A DNA stretch of 64,000 nt from RPRB01 sp035501615 (GTDB taxonomy: Bacteria > Myxococcota > Myxococcia > Myxococcales > Myxococcaceae). Positions 54,351-64,000 of the stretch are shown here, piece by piece (the stretch's first letter is position 1; each line of letters opens with the position of its first letter). The notes under the pieces are model-generated. The model saw only the letters and a list, made by a program, of their open reading frames with translations. It did no database searches and was not told the DNA's origin. The position numbers were made by a program, and so were the translations under genes. The stretch lies in contig DATJVY010000012.1 in NCBI GenBank assembly GCA_035501615.1, forward strand, positions 62,001-126,000, in the 5' to 3' direction.

Positions 54351-54410
54351 GACGCGCCCGGGACGCGGGCGCAGGTGGTCGGTGGCGGGCGGGAAGGGCG
54401 GGCAGGGGCG

Positions 54411-55781
54411 ATGTATCGGGTCTTCAACCATTGGGTCTCGGGACGGAAGACGCTGCTGTTCGTGGCCGAGAGCGTGGCGATCGTCGCCGCCTGCGCGACC
54501 GGTTCCCTGGTGCTTGCCCGAGCCCTCGCACCGGAGGCGGGCGCGGGCCATGCCCACCCCGCGGTCGTGACCGCGACCCTGCTGGGGATTCTCTCGATGG
54601 GGTTCGCCGGGGCCTACCAGGCGTCGCTGTACTTCCTCGACCTCTATGATCTTCGGGTCGCGGCCGAGGACCGAGGCCGGGGCGCGCGGCTGGCGCGGGC
54701 GCTCGGGCTGGCGGTCTTCGCCATGGCGATGGTGCTGACCGTGCTCCGGATCCGCCCCCCCGAGGGCGTGGTCCTCGGGGGAGCGTTCGGGGCGATCCTC
54801 GGAGTCCTCCTCGCGCGGGGGCTGCTGGGCGCCGCCCTGGCCCGTCCGAGCCGGGTGCTGGTGGTGGGCCACGGCGACCGCACGCGGCGGCTGCTCGAGC
54901 TGCTGGAGACCGCCGAGGAAGCTCCCCAGGTGGCGGTGGTGGTCGACGCCCGGCGCCTGGGCCCCGGCAGGGAGAGCCTCCTGGAGGCGGCCCGGCGGGC
55001 ACGGGCCGAGGCGGTCGTCCTGGCCACCGAACCCGGCCAGGAGCACACCACCCCCGAGGACCTCGCCCGGTGCCGCTATGCCGGGGTGCGGGTGTTCGCG
55101 GCGGCGCAGTACTGCGAGCGCGTCCTCCGCCGCATCCCGGTGCACGTCCTGGACGGTGTGCAGTTCGCGACCGCGGACGAGCTGACCCAGGGCCTGGTCC
55201 GGCGGGCCTCGAAGCGGGTCTTCGACGTCGTGGTCGCCGGCGCGCTCCTTCTCCTCTCCGCGCCGCTGATGCTGGTGCTGGTGGTGCTCATCCGCCTCGA
55301 CTCGAAGGGGCCGGCCTTCTACCGGCAGGAGCGCGTGGGCAGGAACGGCAGGGCCTACGAGCTCTGGAAGTTCCGGAGCATGCGGCTCGACGCCGAGCGG
55401 AATGGCGCGGTCTGGGCACGTGCCAGGGACGAGCGGGTGACGCGGGTGGGGCGATTCATCCGCCGGACGCGGATGGACGAGATCCCCCAGGTGCTCAACG
55501 TCCTCCGCGGGGACATGAGCTTCGTCGGGCCGCGTCCCGAGCGGCCGGTGTTCATCGAGCTCATCTCGCGCGACGTGCCATACTACGCGCTGCGCGAGGG
55601 GGTGAAGCCGGGCATCACCGGCTGGGCGCAGATCCGCTACCCCTACGGCGCCTCGGTGGAGGACGGCCGCAACAAGCTGGAGTTCGACCTCTACTACGTG
55701 AAGAACGGGACGCTGTTCCTCGACCTGGCGATCATCTTCCACACCGTGCGGCACGTGCTGCTCGGCCGTGGAGCGCGCTGA
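54411..55781 (+). CDS. Exopolysaccharide polyprenyl glycosylphosphotransferase (EpsZ-like)
   Basis: 456 residues. It begins polymer synthesis by moving a sugar phosphate to undecaprenyl phosphate. Four N-terminal membrane helices, a CoA-binding-like region (VLVVGHGDRTRRLLELL), then the bacterial sugar transferase domain with KRVFDVVVAGALLLLSAPLMLVLVVLIRLDSKGPAFYRQERVGRNG, KFRSM, DEIPQVLNVLRGDMSFVGPRPE and a C-terminal ITGWAQI. ATG 54411 is preferred because it begins the membrane part. Confidence 0.94.
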   Translation: MYRVFNHWVSGRKTLLFVAESVAIVAACATGSLVLARALAPEAGAGHAHPAVVTATLLGILSMGFAGAYQASLYFLDLYDLRVAAEDRGRGARLARALGLAVFAMAMVLTVLRIRPPEGVVLGGAFGAILGVLLARGLLGAALARPSRVLVVGHGDRTRRLLELLETAEEAPQVAVVVDARRLGPGRESLLEAARRARAEAVVLATEPGQEHTTPEDLARCRYAGVRVFAAAQYCERVLRRIPVHVLDGVQFATADELTQGLVRRASKRVFDVVVAGALLLLSAPLMLVLVVLIRLDSKGPAFYRQERVGRNGRAYELWKFRSMRLDAERNGAVWARARDERVTRVGRFIRRTRMDEIPQVLNVLRGDMSFVGPRPERPVFIELISRDVPYYALREGVKPGITGWAQIRYPYGASVEDGRNKLEFDLYYVKNGTLFLDLAIIFHTVRHVLLGRGAR

Positions 55782-55875
55782 CTCTCGCCGCTCCGGTGCT
55801 CGCGGGCGTGAACGGGAGACGACACCTCGCGCGTTCCGGGGCTGGACGACGGCCCGCCGCGTGCACACGTCCAGG

Positions 55876-57039
55876 ATGATGGTGAAGGCGTCGCCGTACG
55901 TTCCCGCACGGCCCACGCTCGGATGGGCGCAGCTCGGCTCCCGGACGCGGCCGCTCTCCTGGCATCCGTTCACCGCCGAGCGCGTGTGCTGGACCGAGCT
56001 CGGACGGGGCGCGCTCCGGCTCGCCGCCCGGGTGCTCGGCCTCGAGGGAGCGGAGGTGCTCGTGCCGGCGTACCACCACGGCGTGGAGGTCGACGCCCTG
56101 CTCGCCGCGGGGACCTCCCCGGCCTTCTACGAGGTGGGAGCGCGGTGGGCGGTGGACCTCGACGACCTCGAGCGCCGGGTGAGCCCGCGCACCCGCGGCA
56201 TCCTCCTGACGCACTTCGCCGGCTTCCCGGGACCGGCGAGCCAGCTCCGGGCGCTCGCCGACCGCTACGGCCTGGTGCTCATCGAGGACTGTGCCCAGGC
56301 CCTCCTCTCCTCGGACGGGGGCGTGCCGCTCGGGACCACCGGCGATGCATCGGTGTTCTCGCTCCGCACCTCGTTGCCGGTTCCGCACGGGGGCGGGCTG
56401 GTGTTCAACGGCCGGAGGGGCTACCAGCTCCCCGCGCTCGAGCGGCCGGCGCCGGGGGCCACGCTCCGCAGCATCCTCGCAAGGCTGTCGCACCCGAGGA
56501 AGCTCCGCTCACCGGCGCGAGCCGGCCTGGTCGGCGACTTCCGGCGCCGGCTGGGGCGCCGGTTCGGCATCGCGCGCGCACGAGGGGCTCCCGGCTCCCG
56601 ACCCGACGAGGAGCCGGCGCTGGGAGCGTCGCCGCTGATGTCGCGGATCGCCCGTGCCCACGACCTGGCCGGCGTGGCGGAATGCCGCCGGAGGAACTTC
56701 TTCCACCTCCTCGGGGCGTTGCGTGGCGTGGCCCCGCCCCTGGTGAGCGAGCTCCCGCCGGGCGTGTGCCCGCTGTTCTATCCGCTGTGGGTCGCGGACC
56801 GGGACGAGGCGCTGGCCCGGCTCCGGGCGGAGAACGTCGAGGCGGGGGAGGGGTGGCCAGCGTTCCACCACCGCTGCGACGGCATCGAGTTCCCCGAGGC
56901 CACCCGGCTCCGGCACCACGTGATCGCGCTGCCCTGTCACCAGGACCTCGGTCCGGCGCAGGTGGCCCACGCGGCCCGGGCCGCCCTGCGCGCGGTGCGC
57001 CGCGACAGGACGTGGCGCTCGCGCGCAGCCGGGGGGTGA
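55876..57039 (+). CDS. DegT/DnrJ-type protein with missing PLP lysine
   Basis: 387 residues. DegT/DnrJ/EryC1 fold: EVLVPAYHHGVEVDALLAAG, LLTHFAGFP, LIEDCAQA at 137-142, and FSLRTSLPVPHGGGLVFN at 161-178. In aminotransferases of this family the lysine that binds PLP would lie at about residue 165 (FSLxK-SLPVP), and here it is Arg-Thr. It may not be an aminotransferase. It is in the exopolysaccharide cluster and could modify or bind a nucleotide sugar. Start codon choice (55876 or 55879) is uncertain. Confidence 0.8.
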   Translation: MMVKASPYVPARPTLGWAQLGSRTRPLSWHPFTAERVCWTELGRGALRLAARVLGLEGAEVLVPAYHHGVEVDALLAAGTSPAFYEVGARWAVDLDDLERRVSPRTRGILLTHFAGFPGPASQLRALADRYGLVLIEDCAQALLSSDGGVPLGTTGDASVFSLRTSLPVPHGGGLVFNGRRGYQLPALERPAPGATLRSILARLSHPRKLRSPARAGLVGDFRRRLGRRFGIARARGAPGSRPDEEPALGASPLMSRIARAHDLAGVAECRRRNFFHLLGALRGVAPPLVSELPPGVCPLFYPLWVADRDEALARLRAENVEAGEGWPAFHHRCDGIEFPEATRLRHHVIALPCHQDLGPAQVAHAARAALRAVRRDRTWRSRAAGG

Positions 57040-57051
57040 TAGACAGGCCCG

Positions 57052-57897
57052 ATGAGCGACCAGCGGGCGCCCCGGGACGTCTTCACCGTCGCACCAGCGT
57101 ACGAGGCGTACATGGGTCGGTGGAGCCGGCCCGTGGCCCGGGAGTTCGTCCACTGGCTCGCGGTCCCCGCGGGCCGGCGCTGGCTCGACGTGGGCTGCGG
57201 GACCGGGGCGCTGAGCGAGGTCCTGATGAAGGCCGGTGGTGCCAGCACGGTGGTGGGAGTCGACCGGTCGGCGGGGTTCGTCGAGCACGCGCGCCACCTG
57301 GGGCTCACCGCCGAGATGAGGTTCCTCGAGGGAGATGCCCAGGCGCTCCCGGTGTCGTCCGGTGACTTCGACGCCGTCGTCTCCGGACTGGTCCTGAACT
57401 TCGTCCCCGACCGCGCACGGATGGTGGCGGAGATGGCGCGCGCCGCCCGGCCCGGTGGCGTGGTCGCGCTCTACGTCTGGGACATGTCCGGCGGGATGGA
57501 GCTCGTCGCGCGGTGCTGGGAGGCCGTGAAGCAGGTGGACCCGGGGGCGGAGGCCCACGACGAGTCCGCGCGCTTCCGGGCGATCTGTGCGCCCGACCCG
57601 CTGGCGGCCCTGTTCGCGGCGACCGGCCTGGAGGACGTCACCACCCGGTCGATCGACGTCCCCACCGTCTTCCGCGATTTCGACGACTACTGGAAACCGT
57701 TCCTCGGTGGGCAGGGTCCGGCCTCGGCCTACCTCGTCTCGCTCCCGGAGGAGCGCCGCACAGCCGTCCGCGAGACGCTCCGCGCGCGCCTGACGCCCGG
57801 CCCGGAGGAAGCCATCCGGATGAACGCCCGGGCCTGGGCCGTGCGGGGACGGGCGCCGGGGCCGCTGGTGGGGCGCACCGCTGCCACGACGGCATAG
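57052..57897 (+). CDS. SAM-dependent methyltransferase (class I)
   Basis: 281 residues. RWLDVGCGTGALSEVLM is motif I, VVGVDRSAGFVEHAR motif II, and VSSGDFDAVVSGLVLNFVPDRARMVAEMARAARPGGVVALYVWD covers motifs IV and V. It resembles UbiE/Methyltransf_11 proteins. Starts 12 bases after the DegT-like gene and may methylate a sugar or lipid; the substrate is unknown. Confidence 0.88.
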   Translation: MSDQRAPRDVFTVAPAYEAYMGRWSRPVAREFVHWLAVPAGRRWLDVGCGTGALSEVLMKAGGASTVVGVDRSAGFVEHARHLGLTAEMRFLEGDAQALPVSSGDFDAVVSGLVLNFVPDRARMVAEMARAARPGGVVALYVWDMSGGMELVARCWEAVKQVDPGAEAHDESARFRAICAPDPLAALFAATGLEDVTTRSIDVPTVFRDFDDYWKPFLGGQGPASAYLVSLPEERRTAVRETLRARLTPGPEEAIRMNARAWAVRGRAPGPLVGRTAATTA

Positions 57898-57990
57898 CGA
57901 GGCGGGACGCCCGGAGAGACCGTCAAGGCGGCGGACCGGTCGCCTCGAGGAGGAAGCTCCGCGGGACCACGGGCCATGGCCAGCGGGCTC

Positions 57991-58659
57991 CTAGCGCAGA
58001 TTCACCCCGAGAAGGCGGGCGAGGTCCTCCCCCGTCCCCGCCGCCTCGACCCCGGTGGCGAGGACCTCCTGCGGCCGGAAGCCCCACAGCACGCCGACCG
58101 GGCGCATCGACGCCGACCGCGCGGTGAGCATGTCCACGCCAGTGTCGCCGACGAGGGCCACCCTGTCCGGCGGCGCGGCGAGCGCATCGGCCAGGGCGAG
58201 CGCCGACGCCGGGTCTGGCTTGCGGGGCACCCCCGGCCGCTCGCCCACCACGGCGCGGAAGCTCCACCGGCCGCAGAGGGCATCCACCATCCGGCGGGTC
58301 GGGGCGTCGGGCTTGTTGCTCAGCACCGCCACCGGCACTCCCGCCGCGGCGAGCACATCGAGGACCCTCGCGATGCCGGGGAAGAGCCGGGTCTGGTCGA
58401 GGAGGTGCTCGGCGTAGTCGGCCTGGTAGGCGGCGAGGAACCGTTCCTGCGCCGCCTCGGCACCCGGAGGAAGCGCGCGTGCGACCAGGCGGCGCACGCC
58501 CTCGCCGACGAAGGTCCGGTAGGCCGAGACCGGGTGCTCGGGGAACCCGTGTGCCCGGAGCGTCCGGTTCATCGCCGAGGCGATGTCCCCCAGGGAGTCG
58601 GCCAGCGTCCCATCCAGGTCGAAGATGACGCCGGCGGGTCGGCGGTCGCGGTCGGCCAT
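57991..58659 (-). CDS. gph: HAD phosphatase, phosphoglycolate phosphatase-like
   Basis: 222 residues. HAD motif I DLDGTLADS, motif II VLSNKPD (Ser and the later Lys), motif III region PDPASALALAD, motif IV VGDTGVDMLTA. The cap insertion (YRTFVGEGVRRLVARALPP) is that of Gph-like enzymes. Starts seven bases after the CcmI-like gene stop, so it shares the Ccm transcript. Substrate inferred. Confidence 0.88.
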   Translation of the reverse strand: MADRDRRPAGVIFDLDGTLADSLGDIASAMNRTLRAHGFPEHPVSAYRTFVGEGVRRLVARALPPGAEAAQERFLAAYQADYAEHLLDQTRLFPGIARVLDVLAAAGVPVAVLSNKPDAPTRRMVDALCGRWSFRAVVGERPGVPRKPDPASALALADALAAPPDRVALVGDTGVDMLTARSASMRPVGVLWGFRPQEVLATGVEAAGTGEDLARLLGVNLR

Positions 58660-58666
58660 CGTCCGG

Positions 58667-59596
58667 TCAGGGAGCTCCTGCCACCTGCGCCCGCAGCTGG
58701 GCGATGCCGGCCCGGAGCTGTGGCGGGACGTTCTGGGGCGGGGTGACCGCGAGGTAGGCCTCGAAATCCTGGAGCGCCTGGCGCTGCTCCTGGGCCTGCA
58801 TGTGGATCATCCCGCGGAAGATGAGCGCCGCGTTTCCTTCGGGGTAGAGGTCGGCGAGCCTGCCCAGCTCGGCCATCCCCGCCTCCCGGTCGCCCTGGAC
58901 CACCCTCAGGAAGGCTCGGTGGACGCGGAGGTCGGTGCGAAACGGGTCGACCGCCAGCGCCCGCTCGTTCAGCTCAAGCGCCTGCTGGAAGTCGCTGCGG
59001 CTGATGAGCTCGCGGATCACCTCCGCGGTGAGCCCCAGGTCGCCACCCGGATTCTCCCTCACCCGGACGAGGGCGTTCTGGAAGTCCTGGTCGTCTGACT
59101 CGGGGCCGCCCGCCGCGGCTTCCCCGCGACCGACGGACCCGGTGGCGGTGTCGCCCGCTCCGCGCGTCTTCTGGTCCTGCGACAGCCAGATGCCGAGCGC
59201 CCCGAAGAAGACGACCACCGCCGCGCCCCATGCGGCGCCCACCAGCTGCGGATGCCGGCCGAAGAAGCCCTGTGGAGCCGCGGGCGTGCCCTTCTTGCCC
59301 TTTCCGGTGGCCTTGTCCTCGCCCTTCGCGACCTCGTCGCGGGCGCGCATCGCGTCGGCGGCGGCCCGCTCCAGGCGGTCACGCTCGGCCTCCCAGGCGG
59401 CGGCGTCGGTCTGGTGCTTGTCGGCCTGGTGCTCGCGCAGCTGGGACAGGAGCGAGTCGACCCGGCGCTGGGCGTCTGCGGCCCGGTCGGTCTGGGCGGC
59501 AGCGACCGGCTTGCGGCCGAACAGGAGATACAGCGCGCCCGCGATGAGGCCCAGCGAGAGGACGACGATCCCCGGGATCCAGTGGCTCTCGCTCAC
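58667..59596 (-). CDS. ccmI: Cytochrome c biogenesis TPR protein (CcmI-like)
   Basis: 309 residues from GTG. An N-terminal membrane helix (IVVLSLGLIAGALYLLFG), a coiled coil (LLSQLREHQADKHQT ... RLERAAADAMRAR), a second membrane helix (GAAWGAAVVVFFGALGIWLS), then TPR-like repeats (DFQQALELNERALAVDPFRTDLRVHRAFL). This is the CcmI arrangement, which presents apocytochrome c to the ligase. Overlaps ccmH by four bases. Confidence 0.8.
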   Translation of the reverse strand: MSESHWIPGIVVLSLGLIAGALYLLFGRKPVAAAQTDRAADAQRRVDSLLSQLREHQADKHQTDAAAWEAERDRLERAAADAMRARDEVAKGEDKATGKGKKGTPAAPQGFFGRHPQLVGAAWGAAVVVFFGALGIWLSQDQKTRGAGDTATGSVGRGEAAAGGPESDDQDFQNALVRVRENPGGDLGLTAEVIRELISRSDFQQALELNERALAVDPFRTDLRVHRAFLRVVQGDREAGMAELGRLADLYPEGNAALIFRGMIHMQAQEQRQALQDFEAYLAVTPPQNVPPQLRAGIAQLRAQVAGAP

Positions 59597-60051
59597 CGGC
59601 GCAGCTCCGCCCTGACCGCCTCGAGGTAGGGGTCCTCCGAGGGCGGCCGGGCCTCGGGGGCTGCCGGGGGGGCACGAGGCACGGGACGCCGCATCGTGCG
59701 CGCGATGGCCAGCCCTCCACCGACGAGCAGCAGCAGGGGCAGGATCCAGACCAGGATGTTCATCCCGCTCGCCGGCGGCTCGAGCAGCGCCCACTCGCCG
59801 TAGCGCGAGGTGAAGTAGTCGCGGATCTCCTGGTCGGACTTCCCGGCGGCCACCAGCTCCCGGACCTTGTCCATCTGGGCGCGGGCCGCGGACGAGCTCG
59901 AGTCGGCGATGGAGAGGCCCTGGCACATCGGGCAGCGGAGCTGCTTCCCCAGGGCCTGCACCCGGGCCTCGCGCGGAGGATCGAGCAGCGCGCTTCCCGC
60001 CTGCTGCGGCGCGTACGAGCTCAGCACCAGCGTCAGAACGAGCGTGGTCAC
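59593..60051 (-). CDS. ccmH: Cytochrome c maturation protein CcmH
   Basis: 152 residues. Signal peptide (TTLVLTLVLSSYAPQQAG), CxxC motif RCPMCQGLSIADS, then VRELVAAGKSDQEIRDYFTSRYGEWALLEPP and one C-terminal helix (ILVWILPLLLLVGGGLAI). Reduces or holds the apocytochrome heme-binding cysteines. Overlaps ccmI and ccmG by four bases each. Confidence 0.93.
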   Translation of the reverse strand: MTTLVLTLVLSSYAPQQAGSALLDPPREARVQALGKQLRCPMCQGLSIADSSSSAARAQMDKVRELVAAGKSDQEIRDYFTSRYGEWALLEPPASGMNILVWILPLLLLVGGGLAIARTMRRPVPRAPPAAPEARPPSEDPYLEAVRAELRR

Positions 60052-60598
60052 CGGACGACCTCCGAGACGGGGCCGGGTCGCTTCAGCGAGGCGATCTTCG
60101 CCGCGAGCGTCTGTGGATCCACCGGGGCAGCCACCTTGTCGCGGAGGATGCCGGCGGCATCGATGAAGTAGGTCTCCGGAACGCCGGTCACCCCGTAGTC
60201 CACGGCCATGCGCGACCGGTCGTCGATCAGCTGCGGGAAGCTCGGGTCCGGGGCTCCGGCGAAGGCCCGGGCGTTCTCCTCGGTGTCCTCGAACACCACG
60301 CCGTAGAACTGCGCCTCCTGGCCGAACTTCCGCGCTCCCCAGGCGATGACCGGATGCTCGACCTTGCAGGGTCCGCACCAGCTCGCCCAGAAGTTGAGGA
60401 CCACCGGCTTCCCCTTCAGATCGGCGAGCTTCACCGGGGCCCCGTTGTCGAGCCGCTTCAGCGTGAAGTCGGGAGCGGGCTTGCCGCGGAGCTGGAAAGG
60501 GACCTCGTGGGGATCCCTCCCGAACCCGCTCGCCAGGACGAAGAGCAGCACCGCGGTCAGGGCGGCCAGCGCCAGGCCGATCCACAGCCCCCGGCGGG

Positions 60599-60602
<4 letters not shown>
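60048..60602 (-). CDS. ccmG: Thiol:disulfide interchange protein CcmG/DsbE
   Basis: 184 residues. Anchor (GLWIGLALAALTAVLLFVLA), GKPAPDFTLKRLDNG, active site NFWASWCGPCKVEHP, and cis-Pro VTGVPETYFID. Keeps CcmH or apocytochrome reduced. GTG 60602 overlaps the ccmF stop by four bases. In-frame residues further upstream overlap ccmF and are not used. Confidence 0.93.
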
Positions 60603-62607
<2,005 letters not shown>

Positions 62608-62611
<4 letters not shown>

Positions 62612-63078
62612 CGCGCCTCCGCGGTGGGAGCGGAGACGGTGGTCTTCCACCGGTCCTGCTCCCCCGGCTTCGGCGGGCGGTACTCGTTGGAGTGGTTCAC
62701 CATCAGGCGCGAGGAGGTGAACGTCTGCGACTTGTCGAACGTTCCCTCGACCACCACGCCGATCCGCTCACGGAACATTTGGGGCGGCGTCTCGCGCGAG
62801 TCGACCAGGACCGAGGCCGCGCTCGGCTTGTCGCTGTCCGCCACGCGAAAGGTGAGGTGGGTGTGGTTCGCGTCCCACCTCAAACTGCCCGGCTGGACGA
62901 TGCCCCCGAGGCGAATGGTGGGCCCGTAGGCCTTGCTCCCCTGGGCCAGCATCTCGCCCGGGGTCCAGTAGAAGACCAGATTCTTGCCGATGTTGCCGAA
63001 GGCGACGAAGGCCAGCCCCGCGCCGGCGATGGCCAGCGCGCCGAGCGCGAAGAGGCGGTTGCGAGTTGCCGAGGTCAC
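62608..63078 (-). CDS. ccmE: Heme chaperone CcmE
   Basis: 156 residues. Anchor (LFALGALAIAGAGLAFVAFGNI), a beta-barrel domain with VFYWTPGEML and LVNHSNEYRPP-like NHSNEYRPP: the HxxxY that binds heme covalently is present, but the usual KHDEKYxPP is altered. GTG start. Overlaps ccmD by four bases. Confidence 0.92.
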
Positions 63079-63233
63079 TTCCTCTCCTCCGACCGTCGGC
63101 TCCGGATCCAGAGCGACAGCGCATAGAGGGACAGGCCGGTCCAGCAGATCCCGTAGGCCGTCCTCACGTATTCCCAGCCGCCCCGGATGCGGCCCTCGCC
63201 GACCGCGGCGAGCACGGTGCCGAGGGTGCTCAT
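63075..63233 (-). CDS. ccmD: CcmD-like small membrane protein
   Basis: 52 residues with one membrane helix (GICWTGLSLYALSLWI) and a basic tail (RSRRSEERK), typical for CcmD. Bridges CcmC and CcmE. Overlaps both neighbours by four bases. Too small to identify by sequence alone; position is the main evidence. Confidence 0.85.
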   Translation of the reverse strand: MSTLGTVLAAVGEGRIRGGWEYVRTAYGICWTGLSLYALSLWIRSRRSEERK

Positions 63234-63934
63234 GACGCCACCGCCTCCCGTCCCCGCGGTGCCGCCTCGGGCACGGTGGTCTCTCGCACGCGGGCCGCGA
63301 GGGCGATCCGGTAGCGGACCACCAGGAAGACGATGAGCAGGAGGAAGAAGGCGAGGATGTTCCAGCGAAGGGCGTAGACCATCTGCGGATCGACGGTGCG
63401 CGGCGAGGACTGGACCTGATGGAGGCTCTTCCACCACTTCACGCTGAAGTAGATGATCGGCACGTCCACGGCGATGACGATGCCGGTGACCGCGGCCCAG
63501 ACCGCGCGCCGCTCCGGGTCGTCCACGAAGCGCCGCAGCGCCATGTATCCGGCGTAGGCCACGAGAAGGATGGCCACCGTGGTCAGGCGCGGGTCCCACG
63601 CCCAGTACACGCCCCAGGTGGGCCGGCCCCAGATCGAGCCCAGCGTGGTGCCGATGGCCCCGAACACCAGGGTGATCTCTGCGGAGGCCTCGGCCAGCGC
63701 GTCGGTCTTCCACGAGGCACGGAAGAGGTAGAGCACGCAGCAGACGAAGTTGATGGTGCCGGCGAGGAGCATCATCTGCACCATCGGCACGTGTGCGTAC
63801 ATGATCCGTTGCACGTCGCCCATCTCGCGGTCCGGCGGGGCCCACACCAGGCCCACCCAGGCGGCGTAGGCAAAGATGGCCGCGACGGCCAGCAGCGCGG
63901 CGGTCTCCAGTCCTCGTTTCGTTCTCACGTCCAT
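63230..63934 (-). CDS. ccmC: Heme exporter protein CcmC
   Basis: 234 residues with six helices. The WWD-type motif WGRPTWGVYWAWDPRLT and heme histidines (YAHVPMVQMM, WKSLHQVQ) are visible. It moves heme to CcmE. ATG 63934; overlaps ccmD by four bases. Starts seven bases after the ccmB stop. Confidence 0.95.
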   Translation of the reverse strand: MDVRTKRGLETAALLAVAAIFAYAAWVGLVWAPPDREMGDVQRIMYAHVPMVQMMLLAGTINFVCCVLYLFRASWKTDALAEASAEITLVFGAIGTTLGSIWGRPTWGVYWAWDPRLTTVAILLVAYAGYMALRRFVDDPERRAVWAAVTGIVIAVDVPIIYFSVKWWKSLHQVQSSPRTVDPQMVYALRWNILAFFLLLIVFLVVRYRIALAARVRETTVPEAAPRGREAVAS

Positions 63935-63941
63935 CGGCTGT

Positions 63942-64000
63942 CTACTCCTCGATGACCCGGGGGAACAACACGACCCCAAGCGCCCAGTAGATCAGGTCGA
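63942..64000 (-). CDS. ccmB: C-terminal end of CcmB-like heme exporter permease (partial)
   Basis: The frame entering from the right edge reads DLIYWALGVVLFPRVIEE and stops at TAG (63944-63942). The pattern matches the end of CcmB (a last helix followed by VVEE or VIEE), and its place before ccmC fits. The rest is outside the window. Confidence 0.7.
   Translation of the reverse strand, partial: DLIYWALGVVLFPRVIEE

Noticed and set aside
52131..55973. A very long open frame on the minus strand across the exopolysaccharide genes (1,280 residues)
   Set aside because: It is the antisense shadow of Wzz, BY-kinase and transferase genes. Its translation is His/Arg/Gly/Leu-rich without motifs, usual for GC-rich DNA.

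Overview
The window is strongly GC-rich, densely coded DNA that reads as a delta-proteobacterial or Myxococcota chromosome (Anaeromyxobacter/Myxococcus-like). I infer this from Hanks-type Ser/Thr kinases beside double-FHA proteins, a TIGR02266-type PilZ protein, a DUF4388 protein, an EpsY/EpsX/EpsV/EpsZ-like exopolysaccharide cluster, TraR/DksA and Rel genes of the myxobacterial kind, and frequent GTG/TTG starts. No database search was possible; all family names come from reading motifs.

Region by region. (1) 1-8066: end of an unknown gene, a DUF5996 protein, a P-type cation ATPase, and a Tat-exported formate dehydrogenase whose catalytic subunit is one selenoprotein gene with an in-frame UGA and a SECIS-like hairpin, followed by its iron-sulfur subunit. 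(2) 8383-16080: an integrated element bounded by 29-bp direct repeats, the right one covering the 3' end of tRNA-Glu(UUC). It carries a tyrosine integrase and excisionase, a replication-relaxation-type protein, a small putative regulator, two copies of a TTCTA-N2-TAGAA operator inside promoters, a 19-bp perfect inverted repeat, and, as cargo, a 1,112-residue membrane Ser/Thr kinase with a beta-propeller-like C-terminal half. A frameshifted SDR remnant abuts its left end. (3) 16061-24637: tRNA-Glu, a VOC protein, tRNA-Lys, greB plus an overlapping unknown gene, a phoH/DUF493/methyltransferase operon, a diacylglycerol-kinase-like gene and dnaK. (4) 24716-31887: a MoxR ATPase/VWA pair followed by a Tat-signal phage-tail-tube-like (gp19) protein and a coiled-coil protein, then a DacZ-like diadenylate cyclase. 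(5) 32012-42137: dksA, an MFS carrier, two FHA genes around a Ser/Thr kinase, bifunctional rel, an unknown gene, ridA, a tandem DsbA-like protein and a TusA-like protein. (6) 42181-50103: PilZ protein, ABC exporter pair, a small penicillin-binding protein, DUF4388, glutaredoxin-like, degenerate REC-GGDEF, EVE, DUF4142 and a small membrane protein. (7) 50357-57897: exopolysaccharide export and assembly genes (Wza-like, outer-membrane barrel, Wzz, BY-kinase, initiating phosphoglycosyltransferase), a DegT-like protein lacking the usual lysine, and a methyltransferase. (8) 57991-64000, minus strand: a phosphoglycolate-phosphatase-like gene and a cytochrome c maturation operon, ccmB-C-D-E-F-G-H-I, with most neighbours overlapping by four bases.

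Several genes share themes. Formate dehydrogenase, Ccm and the DsbA/TusA proteins belong to periplasmic redox life. DksA, Rel, GreB and the diadenylate cyclase are global nucleotide or transcription regulators. The kinases with FHA partners form a phospho-signalling set.
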